A stretch of DNA of 7,899 bases from positions 1 to 7,899 of the forward strand of contig JAQTOL010000140.1 in NCBI GenBank assembly GCA_028748945.1. The letters are read 5' to 3'. This DNA is from Paludibacter sp. Its GTDB lineage: Bacteria; Bacteroidota; Bacteroidia; Bacteroidales; Paludibacteraceae. Below, in pieces: positions 1-6,941 of the stretch. Position numbers and translations under genes: made by a program. The notes under the pieces are model-generated. The model searched no databases. It saw nothing but the letters and a program-made list of their open reading frames with translations, and was not told the DNA's origin. Positions within the stretch are counted from its first letter, which is position 1. Each line of letters opens with the position of its first letter.

Positions 1-1011
1 TATAGATGCAAAACCGGTATTTCTGTCAGCAAAATAAAGTTTGTTGTTTTCAATATAACCGTAATAAGGATCATCAAATGCAGCACCAGTGTTTGTCAAC
101 ATGGTTTCTACTTTAGCACCATCTTTTGATAAGACTGTAATTCTTCCATCACCCTGATTTCCATCCACATCATTGACATAAGTAAATTGTTTTCCACAAT
201 CCAGGACATATAATGAAGTATCATTAAACAAGATATTAAGTGCATGTTGTCCTGATTTCACGCCCAAATCGAAAGGATTAATTTGCATCCCGACAGGAGC
301 AGTTCCAACCAGTTTTAAGGCCATTATATTACCGGTCTTTATTGCATAATACAAAGTTGGAACGGCTGAATTATAAGCAACCTGAACGTTCAAATTACTT
401 TCTTCCAATAAACGACCTCCTAATTTGACTTTCAAACGAACCGTCTGTGAACCTACATTTGAAAATTTAATACTACCAGGATCTTTACCAATAAACGATT
501 CCTTTGCTGCCCCCGATTCGTCCAAAGTTCCGGCAGGGAATGTCCATGTATATTCTTCTGAAAGAGCTTCAGGATTGGGTAATTCAACATTAAAACTTAC
601 ATAAGTAGACATGACTTCGCATAAACCACCCTCAATCGGATTTAATTTCATGATTGGTCGAATGTCACTTATTAAGATCTTCTGAATCAATGAACCGGAT
701 CCTTCAACTGTCAGCTTGACATCGTATGTTCCTGCAACTGAGTATTTATGAGTAACAGTAGTACCTGCAGCAGTGGTTCCGTCGCCAAAATCCCAGCTGC
801 ATGTTCCCTGAGCTGCAGATTTACTGACAAACTGAACTGTTGCACCAACATAATAATCAATTTGATACGTATTGTCAATAACTGAATAATTAAATGCCAC
901 ATCCGGATTGGGTAAATTCTCAACAAGCGGAAGTTCATCTATACAACTAAATGAAAAAAGGCTAACAACAAATGCAACACCTAAGTACTTGATTTTTTGT
1001 ATTGTATTCAT
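1..1011 (-). CDS. PKD-domain surface lipoprotein with propeller-like C-terminal half (3' end cut by the window)
   Basis: An open frame runs without a stop for 337 codons from the ATG at 1011 to the window edge, so the C-terminus is missing. Residues 1-22 form a lipoprotein signal peptide ending in SFSC, with Cys23 as the probable lipidated residue. The acidic IDE that follows is compatible with surface export. Residues 38-105 form a PKD domain, with the hallmark WDFGDG at 73-78 and the closing HKYSVAGTYDVKLTV at 88-102. Residues about 135-210 look like a second, degenerate Ig/PKD-like module (YTWTFPAGTL, then SNVGSQTVRLKV). From about 218 onward short repeats such as PTLYYAIKTGNIMAL, SLYVLDCGKQFTYVND and NKLYFADRNTGF suggest blades of a six-bladed, NHL/TolB-like beta-propeller. 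It starts 12 bp after the preceding lipoprotein gene and is the fourth gene of the susC-led unit. A glycan-binding or accessory surface role is inferred. An enzymatic propeller cannot be excluded. Confidence 0.88.
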   Translation of the reverse strand, partial: MNTIQKIKYLGVAFVVSLFSFSCIDELPLVENLPNPDVAFNYSVIDNTYQIDYYVGATVQFVSKSAAQGTCSWDFGDGTTAAGTTVTHKYSVAGTYDVKLTVEGSGSLIQKILISDIRPIMKLNPIEGGLCEVMSTYVSFNVELPNPEALSEEYTWTFPAGTLDESGAAKESFIGKDPGSIKFSNVGSQTVRLKVKLGGRLLEESNLNVQVAYNSAVPTLYYAIKTGNIMALKLVGTAPVGMQINPFDLGVKSGQHALNILFNDTSLYVLDCGKQFTYVNDVDGNQGDGRITVLSKDGAKVETMLTNTGAAFDDPYYGYIENNKLYFADRNTGFASI

Positions 1012-1023
1012 AATGATTTTCTT

Positions 1024-1893
1024 TTAATTTAGTGTTATGGTGGTTTTTATTGCTGTTCCAACCACAGCTTTCGTATCGATTGCTTTTAAATTTGCGTCTA
1101 TTGAATATGAACGTGAAAATTCAACTTCATAATTTGCATTAGACGTATTTAAAATTAAATCGGCAAATGGTATTGATTGATAAATAATTCTTATAGCCTC
1201 AGGTACAGGCATATTTCCATTGGCATCTGAAGGAAAATGATAATCATACTTTCCAGTATTATCATTGTATGTTGAATCCAGATAAATTTTAAAATTAGTC
1301 ACCAAATTCAGTCCCTGATACATTTTCTGAAAATCAACGGCCTGCATCCTGGAATAAAGACTATCCTTGAAATGCTGCATAAAATCCGCTCCAAAATAAC
1401 TTACCATTTTAGTAGAATCAAAACTTGTCGGTTTTATCCATGCAATAGAGGCTAAGGTGTTACTGGTTGGGAAAGTAGCTGAAAAAGTATATGCATGTAA
1501 ATCATTCGACCAATTGGCCTCTATGTGAGGATATTCACTGATTTTTTGAGAAATTCTTTTTTCGACAGTAGTAGTTGCTGTAAAATTAAAAACCAGCGAT
1601 GTTGTCCAGGGACAATTTACAGTTTTGGACTCTTGTTCCCACAGATTATACCAGACTTCCAAATGATCAACAGTAGCTTCACTGGTTGTATAGTATTGTG
1701 CGGTAAAAGGCACATTGCTTCCTGCAGTAACCGTACTACTCCCAATTTCCCAATAAACCTGAGGTGCCATATTACCAACAATAACATCCTGATCTAAAGT
1801 ATCATGCAGATCACATGCTGTAAAAAACAACATGGACATTAAAATGACTGCAACGATTTGAATCTTTTTCATATATATTTCTGATTTTTTCAT
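1024..1893 (-). CDS. SusCD-associated lipoprotein of unrecognised family
   Basis: This is a 289-residue protein starting at the ATG at 1893, which lies 7 bp after the susD stop. A second ATG at 1872 would give 282 residues and a more conventional 20-residue signal peptide, so the start is uncertain. The hydrophobic segment ends in FTAC, with Cys27 in the longer form, a clear lipobox followed by DLHD. I do not recognise the mature domain. Residues about 44-110 (PQVYWEIGSSTVTAG, VPFTAQYYTT, HLEVWYNL) read like a beta-sandwich of Ig or PKD type. Residues about 165-245 are more helical and charged. The C-terminus (YEVEFSRSYSIDANL through TTITLN) is again beta-like. No catalytic motif is evident. 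Its place directly after susD matches SusE/SusF and other surface glycan-binding lipoproteins, so a substrate-binding accessory role is inferred from position only. Confidence 0.88.
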   Translation of the reverse strand: MKKSEIYMKKIQIVAVILMSMLFFTACDLHDTLDQDVIVGNMAPQVYWEIGSSTVTAGSNVPFTAQYYTTSEATVDHLEVWYNLWEQESKTVNCPWTTSLVFNFTATTTVEKRISQKISEYPHIEANWSNDLHAYTFSATFPTSNTLASIAWIKPTSFDSTKMVSYFGADFMQHFKDSLYSRMQAVDFQKMYQGLNLVTNFKIYLDSTYNDNTGKYDYHFPSDANGNMPVPEAIRIIYQSIPFADLILNTSNANYEVEFSRSYSIDANLKAIDTKAVVGTAIKTTITLN

Positions 1894-1900
1894 TGTTCTT

Positions 1901-3667
1901 TTATTTCCATTCAGTAGCATCAGCACTTGTAACGTAGTTATTATTTTTATACGCCCAAATCATACGTTTTTTCAACCATTCCGGATTTTTGTAAGCTCCC
2001 AACCGTTCCAACTCATTCCTGTTGTATTTATCTTCTGTTTCAGGATCATAGTTCAAACGGTTAATCCAGGCATTCGGAGAGAATTTCGCATTTTCGCCAA
2101 ATGCCTCAGGAGTATTCCAATATGCATCATATAAATTATACGGACGTGTAAGTGAATATTCAACCGAGAAATTAGAAGGATTTACATTTCTTGATCCATC
2201 ATGACAGGTCTTAATTGTATAAACAAACTGACCATCATAAGCAATTCCGTTTGTTTTACTACTGTAATTATAACGTCGTACATCGTTCCATAATTCAGGT
2301 TGCATGTACATGGCAACGTATTTTTGTTGCATCAAATCGGCAATAGTGAATAATGATTCACCCGGTAACCTGATTTGAAAGAAACGATTATAATAAATTA
2401 ATTTATTTGGCGTATCAGTTGTCACTCCTACTCTGGCCATATTAATTTTTACTGCATCAACAGTAGTGTTATAAGATGCTGTTTTATCACCTTTCCAATA
2501 CTGGGCCTCTGCTTTTATAAAAAGCAATTCTTCCTGTGACATCAATAAAATATATCCGTTATTTTTGGTATATGGATTTCCACCCAAGGCAGCATATAAG
2601 TCAGGATAATAAGTTATTTTCATGGATGTTGGCATCCCGATATTATTATCGAGATAACGTAAAGTCTGAACACTTTTGTCATCAATTCGTGGAGTCATTA
2701 ATTGTTCTGCGCGTGGATCTAAAGCAAAGCCTCTTGATTGTGCAAAGGTGACATAACTCCCAAACAGAGCAAAAGTCAAAAATTTAGAAGGAACTGCGTC
2801 AGTAAGCAAATTATCGCGTGCCTGCGCCCAACCCAGATTTAATTTAGGTTGTGCCGGTCCCCAGGGACAATTTTTTTCTGTAGAACCTCCATCGTATTTG
2901 TAAATAGCATCAGCATACGAAGGATCATTTAAAGCATCATCAACGGCAGCAATAATTTTATCACAATTTTCAGGCGTATTTTCCCAATTAGGCAACTTAC
3001 GTAATAAGATTCTTGCTTTAAGTGCCTTTGTATAGGCTCTCCATTTTCCCATATCACCGGCAAAAATCCGATCCATCTTCTGGGTAATTGTTTTATTCGT
3101 CGGATTATTAACCCATGCATCATTATTATATAAAGCTATTAAATCGTCGGCTTCTTTCAACATCCACTCGTAAATTGAAGCCTGAGTATCATAGGATGGA
3201 GAATTCGATTTATAAACCTGAGATAATGGCATATCACCAAAAGCATCCGTAGTTAATAAAGTAGATTGCAAGAGGATCGTACGACCGATCAGAATAAAGT
3301 TTTTAGAATTTATTTTTTCAGCTTCAGCTATCATGCCATTCACATTCACTCCAATATCGTAAAAATGACGACGCCATTGAGGATGGCGATTCATGGATAA
3401 AAATTCCCAACCACTTTTGTAAGCATAAACTCCTGTTTGGCTACGTCCACCGGTCGTTAATGCCTGTGACAGATATATGCCATATTCAGCATGATCGTAA
3501 CAAATTTGGGATGCATAAAAAACAACCGTCGGTAAGGTTTGATCTGCCGGAACTGATGTAGGGGTATCTTCACTGACATTTACATCCAACCAATCTTTAC
3601 AACCGCTTAATAACATAACCGTTGTAACCAAGAATAATGTAATCGTATATTTTCTAAATTTTTCCAT
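1901..3667 (-). CDS. SusD/RagB-family nutrient-binding outer-membrane lipoprotein
   Basis: This SusD-type lid lipoprotein should sit on the SusC barrel and capture substrate at the cell surface. With the ATG at 3667 it has 588 residues, slightly longer than many family members. The signal peptide MEKFRKYTITLFLVTTVMLL ends in the lipobox LSGC, with Cys23, followed by the typical KDWLDVN. Family features include GRTILLQSTLLTTDAFGDMP at about 128-147, the helix LLMSQEELLFIKAEAQ at about 374-389, and QKYVAMYMQPELWNDVRR at about 448-465. The opening and the TDAFGDMP segment resemble the SusD-like_2 subgroup more than classical starch-type SusD, but I judge this by eye. An alternative ATG at 3676 adds three residues (MNP). 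The AGGA at 3679-3682 lies 2 nt before that ATG but 11 nt before the one chosen. Open frame continues upstream into the susC 3' end but is not expected to be translated. Substrate is unknown. Confidence 0.97.
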   Translation of the reverse strand: MEKFRKYTITLFLVTTVMLLSGCKDWLDVNVSEDTPTSVPADQTLPTVVFYASQICYDHAEYGIYLSQALTTGGRSQTGVYAYKSGWEFLSMNRHPQWRRHFYDIGVNVNGMIAEAEKINSKNFILIGRTILLQSTLLTTDAFGDMPLSQVYKSNSPSYDTQASIYEWMLKEADDLIALYNNDAWVNNPTNKTITQKMDRIFAGDMGKWRAYTKALKARILLRKLPNWENTPENCDKIIAAVDDALNDPSYADAIYKYDGGSTEKNCPWGPAQPKLNLGWAQARDNLLTDAVPSKFLTFALFGSYVTFAQSRGFALDPRAEQLMTPRIDDKSVQTLRYLDNNIGMPTSMKITYYPDLYAALGGNPYTKNNGYILLMSQEELLFIKAEAQYWKGDKTASYNTTVDAVKINMARVGVTTDTPNKLIYYNRFFQIRLPGESLFTIADLMQQKYVAMYMQPELWNDVRRYNYSSKTNGIAYDGQFVYTIKTCHDGSRNVNPSNFSVEYSLTRPYNLYDAYWNTPEAFGENAKFSPNAWINRLNYDPETEDKYNRNELERLGAYKNPEWLKKRMIWAYKNNNYVTSADATEWK

Positions 3668-3678
3668 TGGGTTCATTG

Positions 3679-3682
3679 TCCT
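3679..3682 (-). promoter_or_regulatory. AGGA ribosome-binding motif of the susD-like gene
   Basis: Reading on the minus strand, ACAGGACA lies between the susC stop and the susD ATG. It is the only recognisable Shine-Dalgarno-like motif before any gene here; the others have only A-rich leaders. Its AGGA is 11 nt from the ATG at 3667 and only 2 nt from the ATG at 3676, which mildly favours the downstream start. Confidence 0.4.
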
Positions 3683-3689
3683 GTTTTTT

Positions 3690-6600
3690 TTAGAAGTTGG
3701 CATTAATTGTAAAATTGATTCCTCTTGTATTGGGTACGGAATAATTGTCAATACCCATCGAACCGGTTCCACCACCGGTCGGACTTGCATTCAATTGTGG
3801 ATCAGTTCCGGTATATTTTGTAAGCAAGAACAAATTAGTTCCTGTTAATGAGCATTTCAACCCGGTAATTTGACTCTTTTTCTTTATCAATTTCGACAAA
3901 TCATATCCTAAAGTCAGATAACTCAGCCGAATATAAGAACCATCCTCTATGAAATTAGAACTAACAGCTGTATAATAATTGGCAATAGTCTGATAATCCA
4001 ATACTATAGGGGTTGTGTTTTTAATGTAAGTGCCATCAGCCTGTTCAACCACTCCGTCCCAAACGACCTGTCTTCCACGGTAGAATTCTAAGGATTTATG
4101 TTGACCACCTGTCCATAATCCTCGACCGGTAACATTCACCACATCACCCCCTTGTCTGCAATCAAATAACAGTCCGACGGAAAAGCCCTTATACTGTAAT
4201 TTCGTAGACAGTCCTGCTAAAAAGTCGGGTTCACGGTTACCAATCACCACACTTTTTGTCGGGTTAATTTTAGGTAAGCCATCAGCAGTACAAATCACTT
4301 GTCCTTCAGCCGTCTTTAAATAATCTTTTCCGGAAATAGCCGTCGTTGAACCATTTAAATAGGATGTAGGGAAAATGTCTCCGTATTGAGTTCCCTGAAT
4401 TTCAACAATACCATCAGGTAAACTAACAACAACTCCCCTGTTTAAACTGAAGTTCATGGCAGCTGTCCAGGAAAAGTTTCTGTTTTTTATAATATCCTGT
4501 TCAAGTGTAATTTCCAATCCATGATTTTCAATACTCCCTTCATTTCGGGTTTGTAAAATATAACCTGCAGCAGGTGAAACTCGCACCGTTACTATCTGAT
4601 TATCAACTCCTGTAGAGTAATAAGCAATATCAAAATGCGTTTTATTGTCAAAAAAGCGGGTATCTAATCCAATTTCCCACGAACTTGACATTTCAGGAAC
4701 TAAAAGACTGGCAACCGACTTGGATGGATCTACTCCATAACCTCCATCAGGCAAGGTTGGATATTGCGTATATTTCCTGTCGAAGAGATAAGGGCTCGGA
4801 GCATCCTTCCCAACTTTGGCCCAGTTTCCACGAATCTTACCGTATGAAAACCAGTCATTTTTAAGATCAAATAACTCGGAAAAAATTAAACCACCGGTAA
4901 CTGAAGGATAAAAATACGGACTATATACTATTGCCAATGTAGAACTCCAATCCCAACGTGAAGTAACACTAAGGTTAGCTATTCCTTTATAATCTGCTCG
5001 TAGTTCACCAAAGACACCACCTTTTCTTCGTATAATGTGATTTAATGAAACGTCATTCACTCCTGAAATTTCGTTTACATTTGAAATACTGTAAATTCCA
5101 GGAACAATAAAATCTCTACCACTCAAAGATGAGGATATTGAATTAGTGGTTTTTATTTCAGCACCACCAAGTAATTCTATATTTAAATCATTTGTCGCAT
5201 TTATTTTATAGGTAGCTATTGCCGAAGCATTTATCATCCTACTTTGACTTTGAGAATAAGCATAATTTCCCAGCAAATTCTTATCAATATTATTCAATTG
5301 ATTTTGGGTTAAATAGGGAGATAAATATTGAGCCGCTAAATCAGCCTGATAAGTCGGTGATGCTGTATCTAATTCAGGTAAAATAACCGAATCATCAAAA
5401 CGGGGAACAGCGTATCCGTCGTATGAATAATTATTCTGGTCTGAACTTAAGCGTCCTGTTATATTAAAATTTTTAAATGCATCGTACGAGATGGATCCCT
5501 GTAAAATATTACGGGTCGATGAATTCACTCCCGAATCCATATATCTGCTCCACAATGGACTAACCGGAGAATCGGCTTTTTCTTTTTCGCTTAAATAACG
5601 GAATCGTGGTGTCCCATCAATATTTTTATAATTGGTAATATCATCGTTAATTGGCCACAAATAAGCTGAACTGACTCCACTTGCACCCCGATAGGTATTA
5701 TTAATCACGTTTGCCATCATAGTCACCGTGAGTCGTTTAGTGACCTGATAACTTCCTTTCACCAGGATACCCGTTTTTTTCAAATAATCGTTCGGAACAA
5801 TTCCTTCGTTGCTCGAATAATTGGCTGAAGCATAGGTCTGAAATTTTTCACTTCCACCCGTTATACTCAGATCGTATTTTTGATAAAAACCTGTTTTAAA
5901 ATAATTACCAATATTGTCGTAAACAGTTTCGCCACTACTGAGTAATGGACCCCAACCACCGGAACCACCGCTGGCTTCAGATTTAGAAAAACCCAATGCC
6001 CCCGGACCGTAAATAGATTGCAATTTGGGTACACGTACGGCATTATCCCATTGCCATCCGGCATTTGCCGATACCGATAATTTGCCTGACTTTCCTTGTT
6101 TTGTAGTAATCATTATGGCTCCATTGGCAGCATCCTGACCATACAATGCAGAAGCTGCAGCACCTTTCAGAACTGTAATACTCTCAATGTCATCCGGATT
6201 GATATCTGCCGCCCCCCCGGTGAGAGCCATACCATCGAGTATAAATAATGGCTGGTTATTTTGAGCACTATTGATGGATGAAATACTTCGAATAATGATT
6301 TGCGATCCGGAATTGGGTGAACCACCCGAATTAGTTACACTCACCCCTGCTATCTGACCCTGCAACGAATTAATAAAATTTGCAGGATGACTTTCGGAAA
6401 TTATATCAGAATTTACGCTTTGTACAGCAAAATTCAACTTTTTCTTTTCTGTTTTTATACCCATGGCTGTAACAACTATTTCGTTTATTGCCACTGCACT
6501 TGAACTTAGAATGACATTAACCGGAGTTGAACCGGTAACCAGTCTGTCGGCTCTTTCCATTCCAACATAACTAAATGACAAGGTAGCTCCATTATTGACT

Positions 6601-6788
6601 GAAATGGAATAGACTCCATCATAATTTGTTACCGTTCCATTTGTAGTTCCCTTTTCGACGATTGATGCGCCAATAATAGGTAATCCATCATCTTTGGCGG
6701 TTACTGTTCCGGTTATTGTCACCTTTTGACCATAACTGAATTGTAACATACAAATAAAAACCACAAATAAAAGAATGATTCTTTTCAT
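3690..6788 (-). CDS. SusC/RagA-family TonB-linked outer-membrane transporter
   Basis: This is a 1032-residue TonB-dependent outer-membrane importer of the SusC/RagA class, of normal length for the family. Residues 1-20 form a Sec signal peptide (MKRIILLFVVFICMLQFSYG). Residues about 23-94 form the carboxypeptidase-D regulatory-like domain (VTITGTVTAKDDGLPIIGAS, then GVYSISV and LSFSYVGM). The probable TonB box is NEIVVTA at 102-108. The plug spans about 113-232 and carries the SusC signature LFILDGMAL, then DIESITVLKGAAASALYG and NGAIMITTKQGK. The rest is the 22-strand-type barrel, ending in INFTINANF with the terminal Phe expected for BAM-dependent insertion. There is no STN domain between signal peptide and regulatory-like domain, so it does not look like a transducer for an ECF sigma/anti-sigma pair. 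It is the first gene of the four-gene unit and overlaps no neighbour. Ligand is unknown. Confidence 0.97.
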   Translation of the reverse strand: MKRIILLFVVFICMLQFSYGQKVTITGTVTAKDDGLPIIGASIVEKGTTNGTVTNYDGVYSISVNNGATLSFSYVGMERADRLVTGSTPVNVILSSSAVAINEIVVTAMGIKTEKKKLNFAVQSVNSDIISESHPANFINSLQGQIAGVSVTNSGGSPNSGSQIIIRSISSINSAQNNQPLFILDGMALTGGAADINPDDIESITVLKGAAASALYGQDAANGAIMITTKQGKSGKLSVSANAGWQWDNAVRVPKLQSIYGPGALGFSKSEASGGSGGWGPLLSSGETVYDNIGNYFKTGFYQKYDLSITGGSEKFQTYASANYSSNEGIVPNDYLKKTGILVKGSYQVTKRLTVTMMANVINNTYRGASGVSSAYLWPINDDITNYKNIDGTPRFRYLSEKEKADSPVSPLWSRYMDSGVNSSTRNILQGSISYDAFKNFNITGRLSSDQNNYSYDGYAVPRFDDSVILPELDTASPTYQADLAAQYLSPYLTQNQLNNIDKNLLGNYAYSQSQSRMINASAIATYKINATNDLNIELLGGAEIKTTNSISSSLSGRDFIVPGIYSISNVNEISGVNDVSLNHIIRRKGGVFGELRADYKGIANLSVTSRWDWSSTLAIVYSPYFYPSVTGGLIFSELFDLKNDWFSYGKIRGNWAKVGKDAPSPYLFDRKYTQYPTLPDGGYGVDPSKSVASLLVPEMSSSWEIGLDTRFFDNKTHFDIAYYSTGVDNQIVTVRVSPAAGYILQTRNEGSIENHGLEITLEQDIIKNRNFSWTAAMNFSLNRGVVVSLPDGIVEIQGTQYGDIFPTSYLNGSTTAISGKDYLKTAEGQVICTADGLPKINPTKSVVIGNREPDFLAGLSTKLQYKGFSVGLLFDCRQGGDVVNVTGRGLWTGGQHKSLEFYRGRQVVWDGVVEQADGTYIKNTTPIVLDYQTIANYYTAVSSNFIEDGSYIRLSYLTLGYDLSKLIKKKSQITGLKCSLTGTNLFLLTKYTGTDPQLNASPTGGGTGSMGIDNYSVPNTRGINFTINANF

Positions 6789-6800
6789 AAAATTAATTTG
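6788..6800. repeat. 13-bp direct repeat, copy 2 (abuts the susC start codon)
   Basis: TAAAATTAATTTG on the plus strand is identical to 6834-6846, 46 bp away. This copy ends at the last base of the susC ATG and the other covers the proposed -7 box. In such AT-rich DNA it may be coincidence. Confidence 0.5.
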
Positions 6801-6833
6801 TTTGTATTGTTTTATATATCGATCCTATAATAT

Positions 6834-6846
6834 TAAAATTAATTTG
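6834..6846. repeat. 13-bp direct repeat, copy 1 (covers the proposed -7 box)
   Basis: TAAAATTAATTTG on the plus strand matches 6788-6800 exactly. On the minus strand it reads CAAATTAATTTTA and includes the proposed -7 element TAATTTTA. Confidence 0.5.
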
Positions 6847-6864
6847 ATAGTGCAAAAGAACAAA
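6834..6864 (-). promoter_or_regulatory. Candidate Bacteroidota-type promoter for the susC-led operon
   Basis: On the minus strand, TTTG at 6864-6861 is followed after exactly 19 bp by TAATTTTA at 6841-6834. This fits the Bacteroidota primary-sigma consensus (TTTG at -33, TAnnTTTG at -7, spacing about 19-21) except for the last base of the -7 box. The transcription start would fall near 6829, giving a leader of roughly 40 nt. The match is by eye in AT-rich DNA, so other starts are possible. Confidence 0.5.
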
Positions 6865-6876
6865 AAAAAATCAACC

Positions 6877-6890
6877 TGCAAACGTTTGCA
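6877..6890. promoter_or_regulatory. LacI/GalR-family operator-like perfect palindrome
   Basis: TGCAAACGTTTGCA is a perfect 14-bp inverted repeat with a central CG. It fits the general LacI/GalR operator form: its core GCAAACGTTTGC is shared with PurR boxes, and it satisfies the cre-type pattern TGNAANCGNTNNCA. It lies 12 bp upstream of the proposed -33 element and about 90 bp before the susC ATG. That upstream position would suit an activating role, or repression by blocking polymerase access. No regulator gene is visible in the window, so the cognate protein is unknown. Confidence 0.65.
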
Positions 6891-6893
6891 TTC

Positions 6894-6907
6894 ATGTTTT
6901 AAAACAT
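6894..6907. repeat. Second perfect 14-bp palindrome beside the operator-like site
   Basis: ATGTTTTAAAACAT is a perfect inverted repeat lying 3 bp from the CG-centred palindrome, with centres 17 bp apart. Its TTAA centre is not LacI-like. It may be a site for another regulator or a chance AT-rich palindrome. As RNA it would form only a weak five-pair hairpin with no adjoining U tract. Confidence 0.45.
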
Positions 6908-6941
6908 AAAACATTTTTCACTTCCCGGAAACATAGTATAA

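Larger units (their letters stand above)
6789..6941. other. Intergenic regulatory spacer between murQ and susC
   Basis: This 153-bp spacer is the only substantial non-coding stretch in the window. Read from murQ toward susC it holds a short CCCGG-containing patch, a perfect palindrome centred on TTAA, a perfect LacI-type palindrome centred on CG, a T9 tract, a candidate -33/-7 promoter and an A-rich leader. I see no convincing intrinsic terminator for murQ. The LacI-type palindrome could form only a weak five-pair stem with a four-base loop, ending 6 nt before the T tract. Some read-through from murQ into susC is therefore possible. Confidence 0.75.

Noticed and set aside
711..938. 75-residue minus-strand open frame inside the PKD lipoprotein gene
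   Set aside because: It is an out-of-frame shadow. The overlapping 337-codon frame has a signal peptide and an intact PKD domain.
3668..3790. N-terminal extension of the SusD-like frame into the susC 3' end
   Set aside because: The extension overlaps susC, has no lipoprotein signal at its start, and would bury the clear signal peptide and LSGC lipobox.
6877..6890. Intrinsic terminator for murQ formed by the TGCAA-ACGT-TTGCA hairpin and the following T tract
   Set aside because: The stem has only five pairs with two G-C pairs, and the T tract begins 6 nt after it. The perfect symmetry and CG centre fit a protein-binding operator better.
6922..6930. TTCCCGGAA short inverted repeat after murQ
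   Set aside because: Four-base arms around a single base cannot form a stable hairpin, and no U tract follows.
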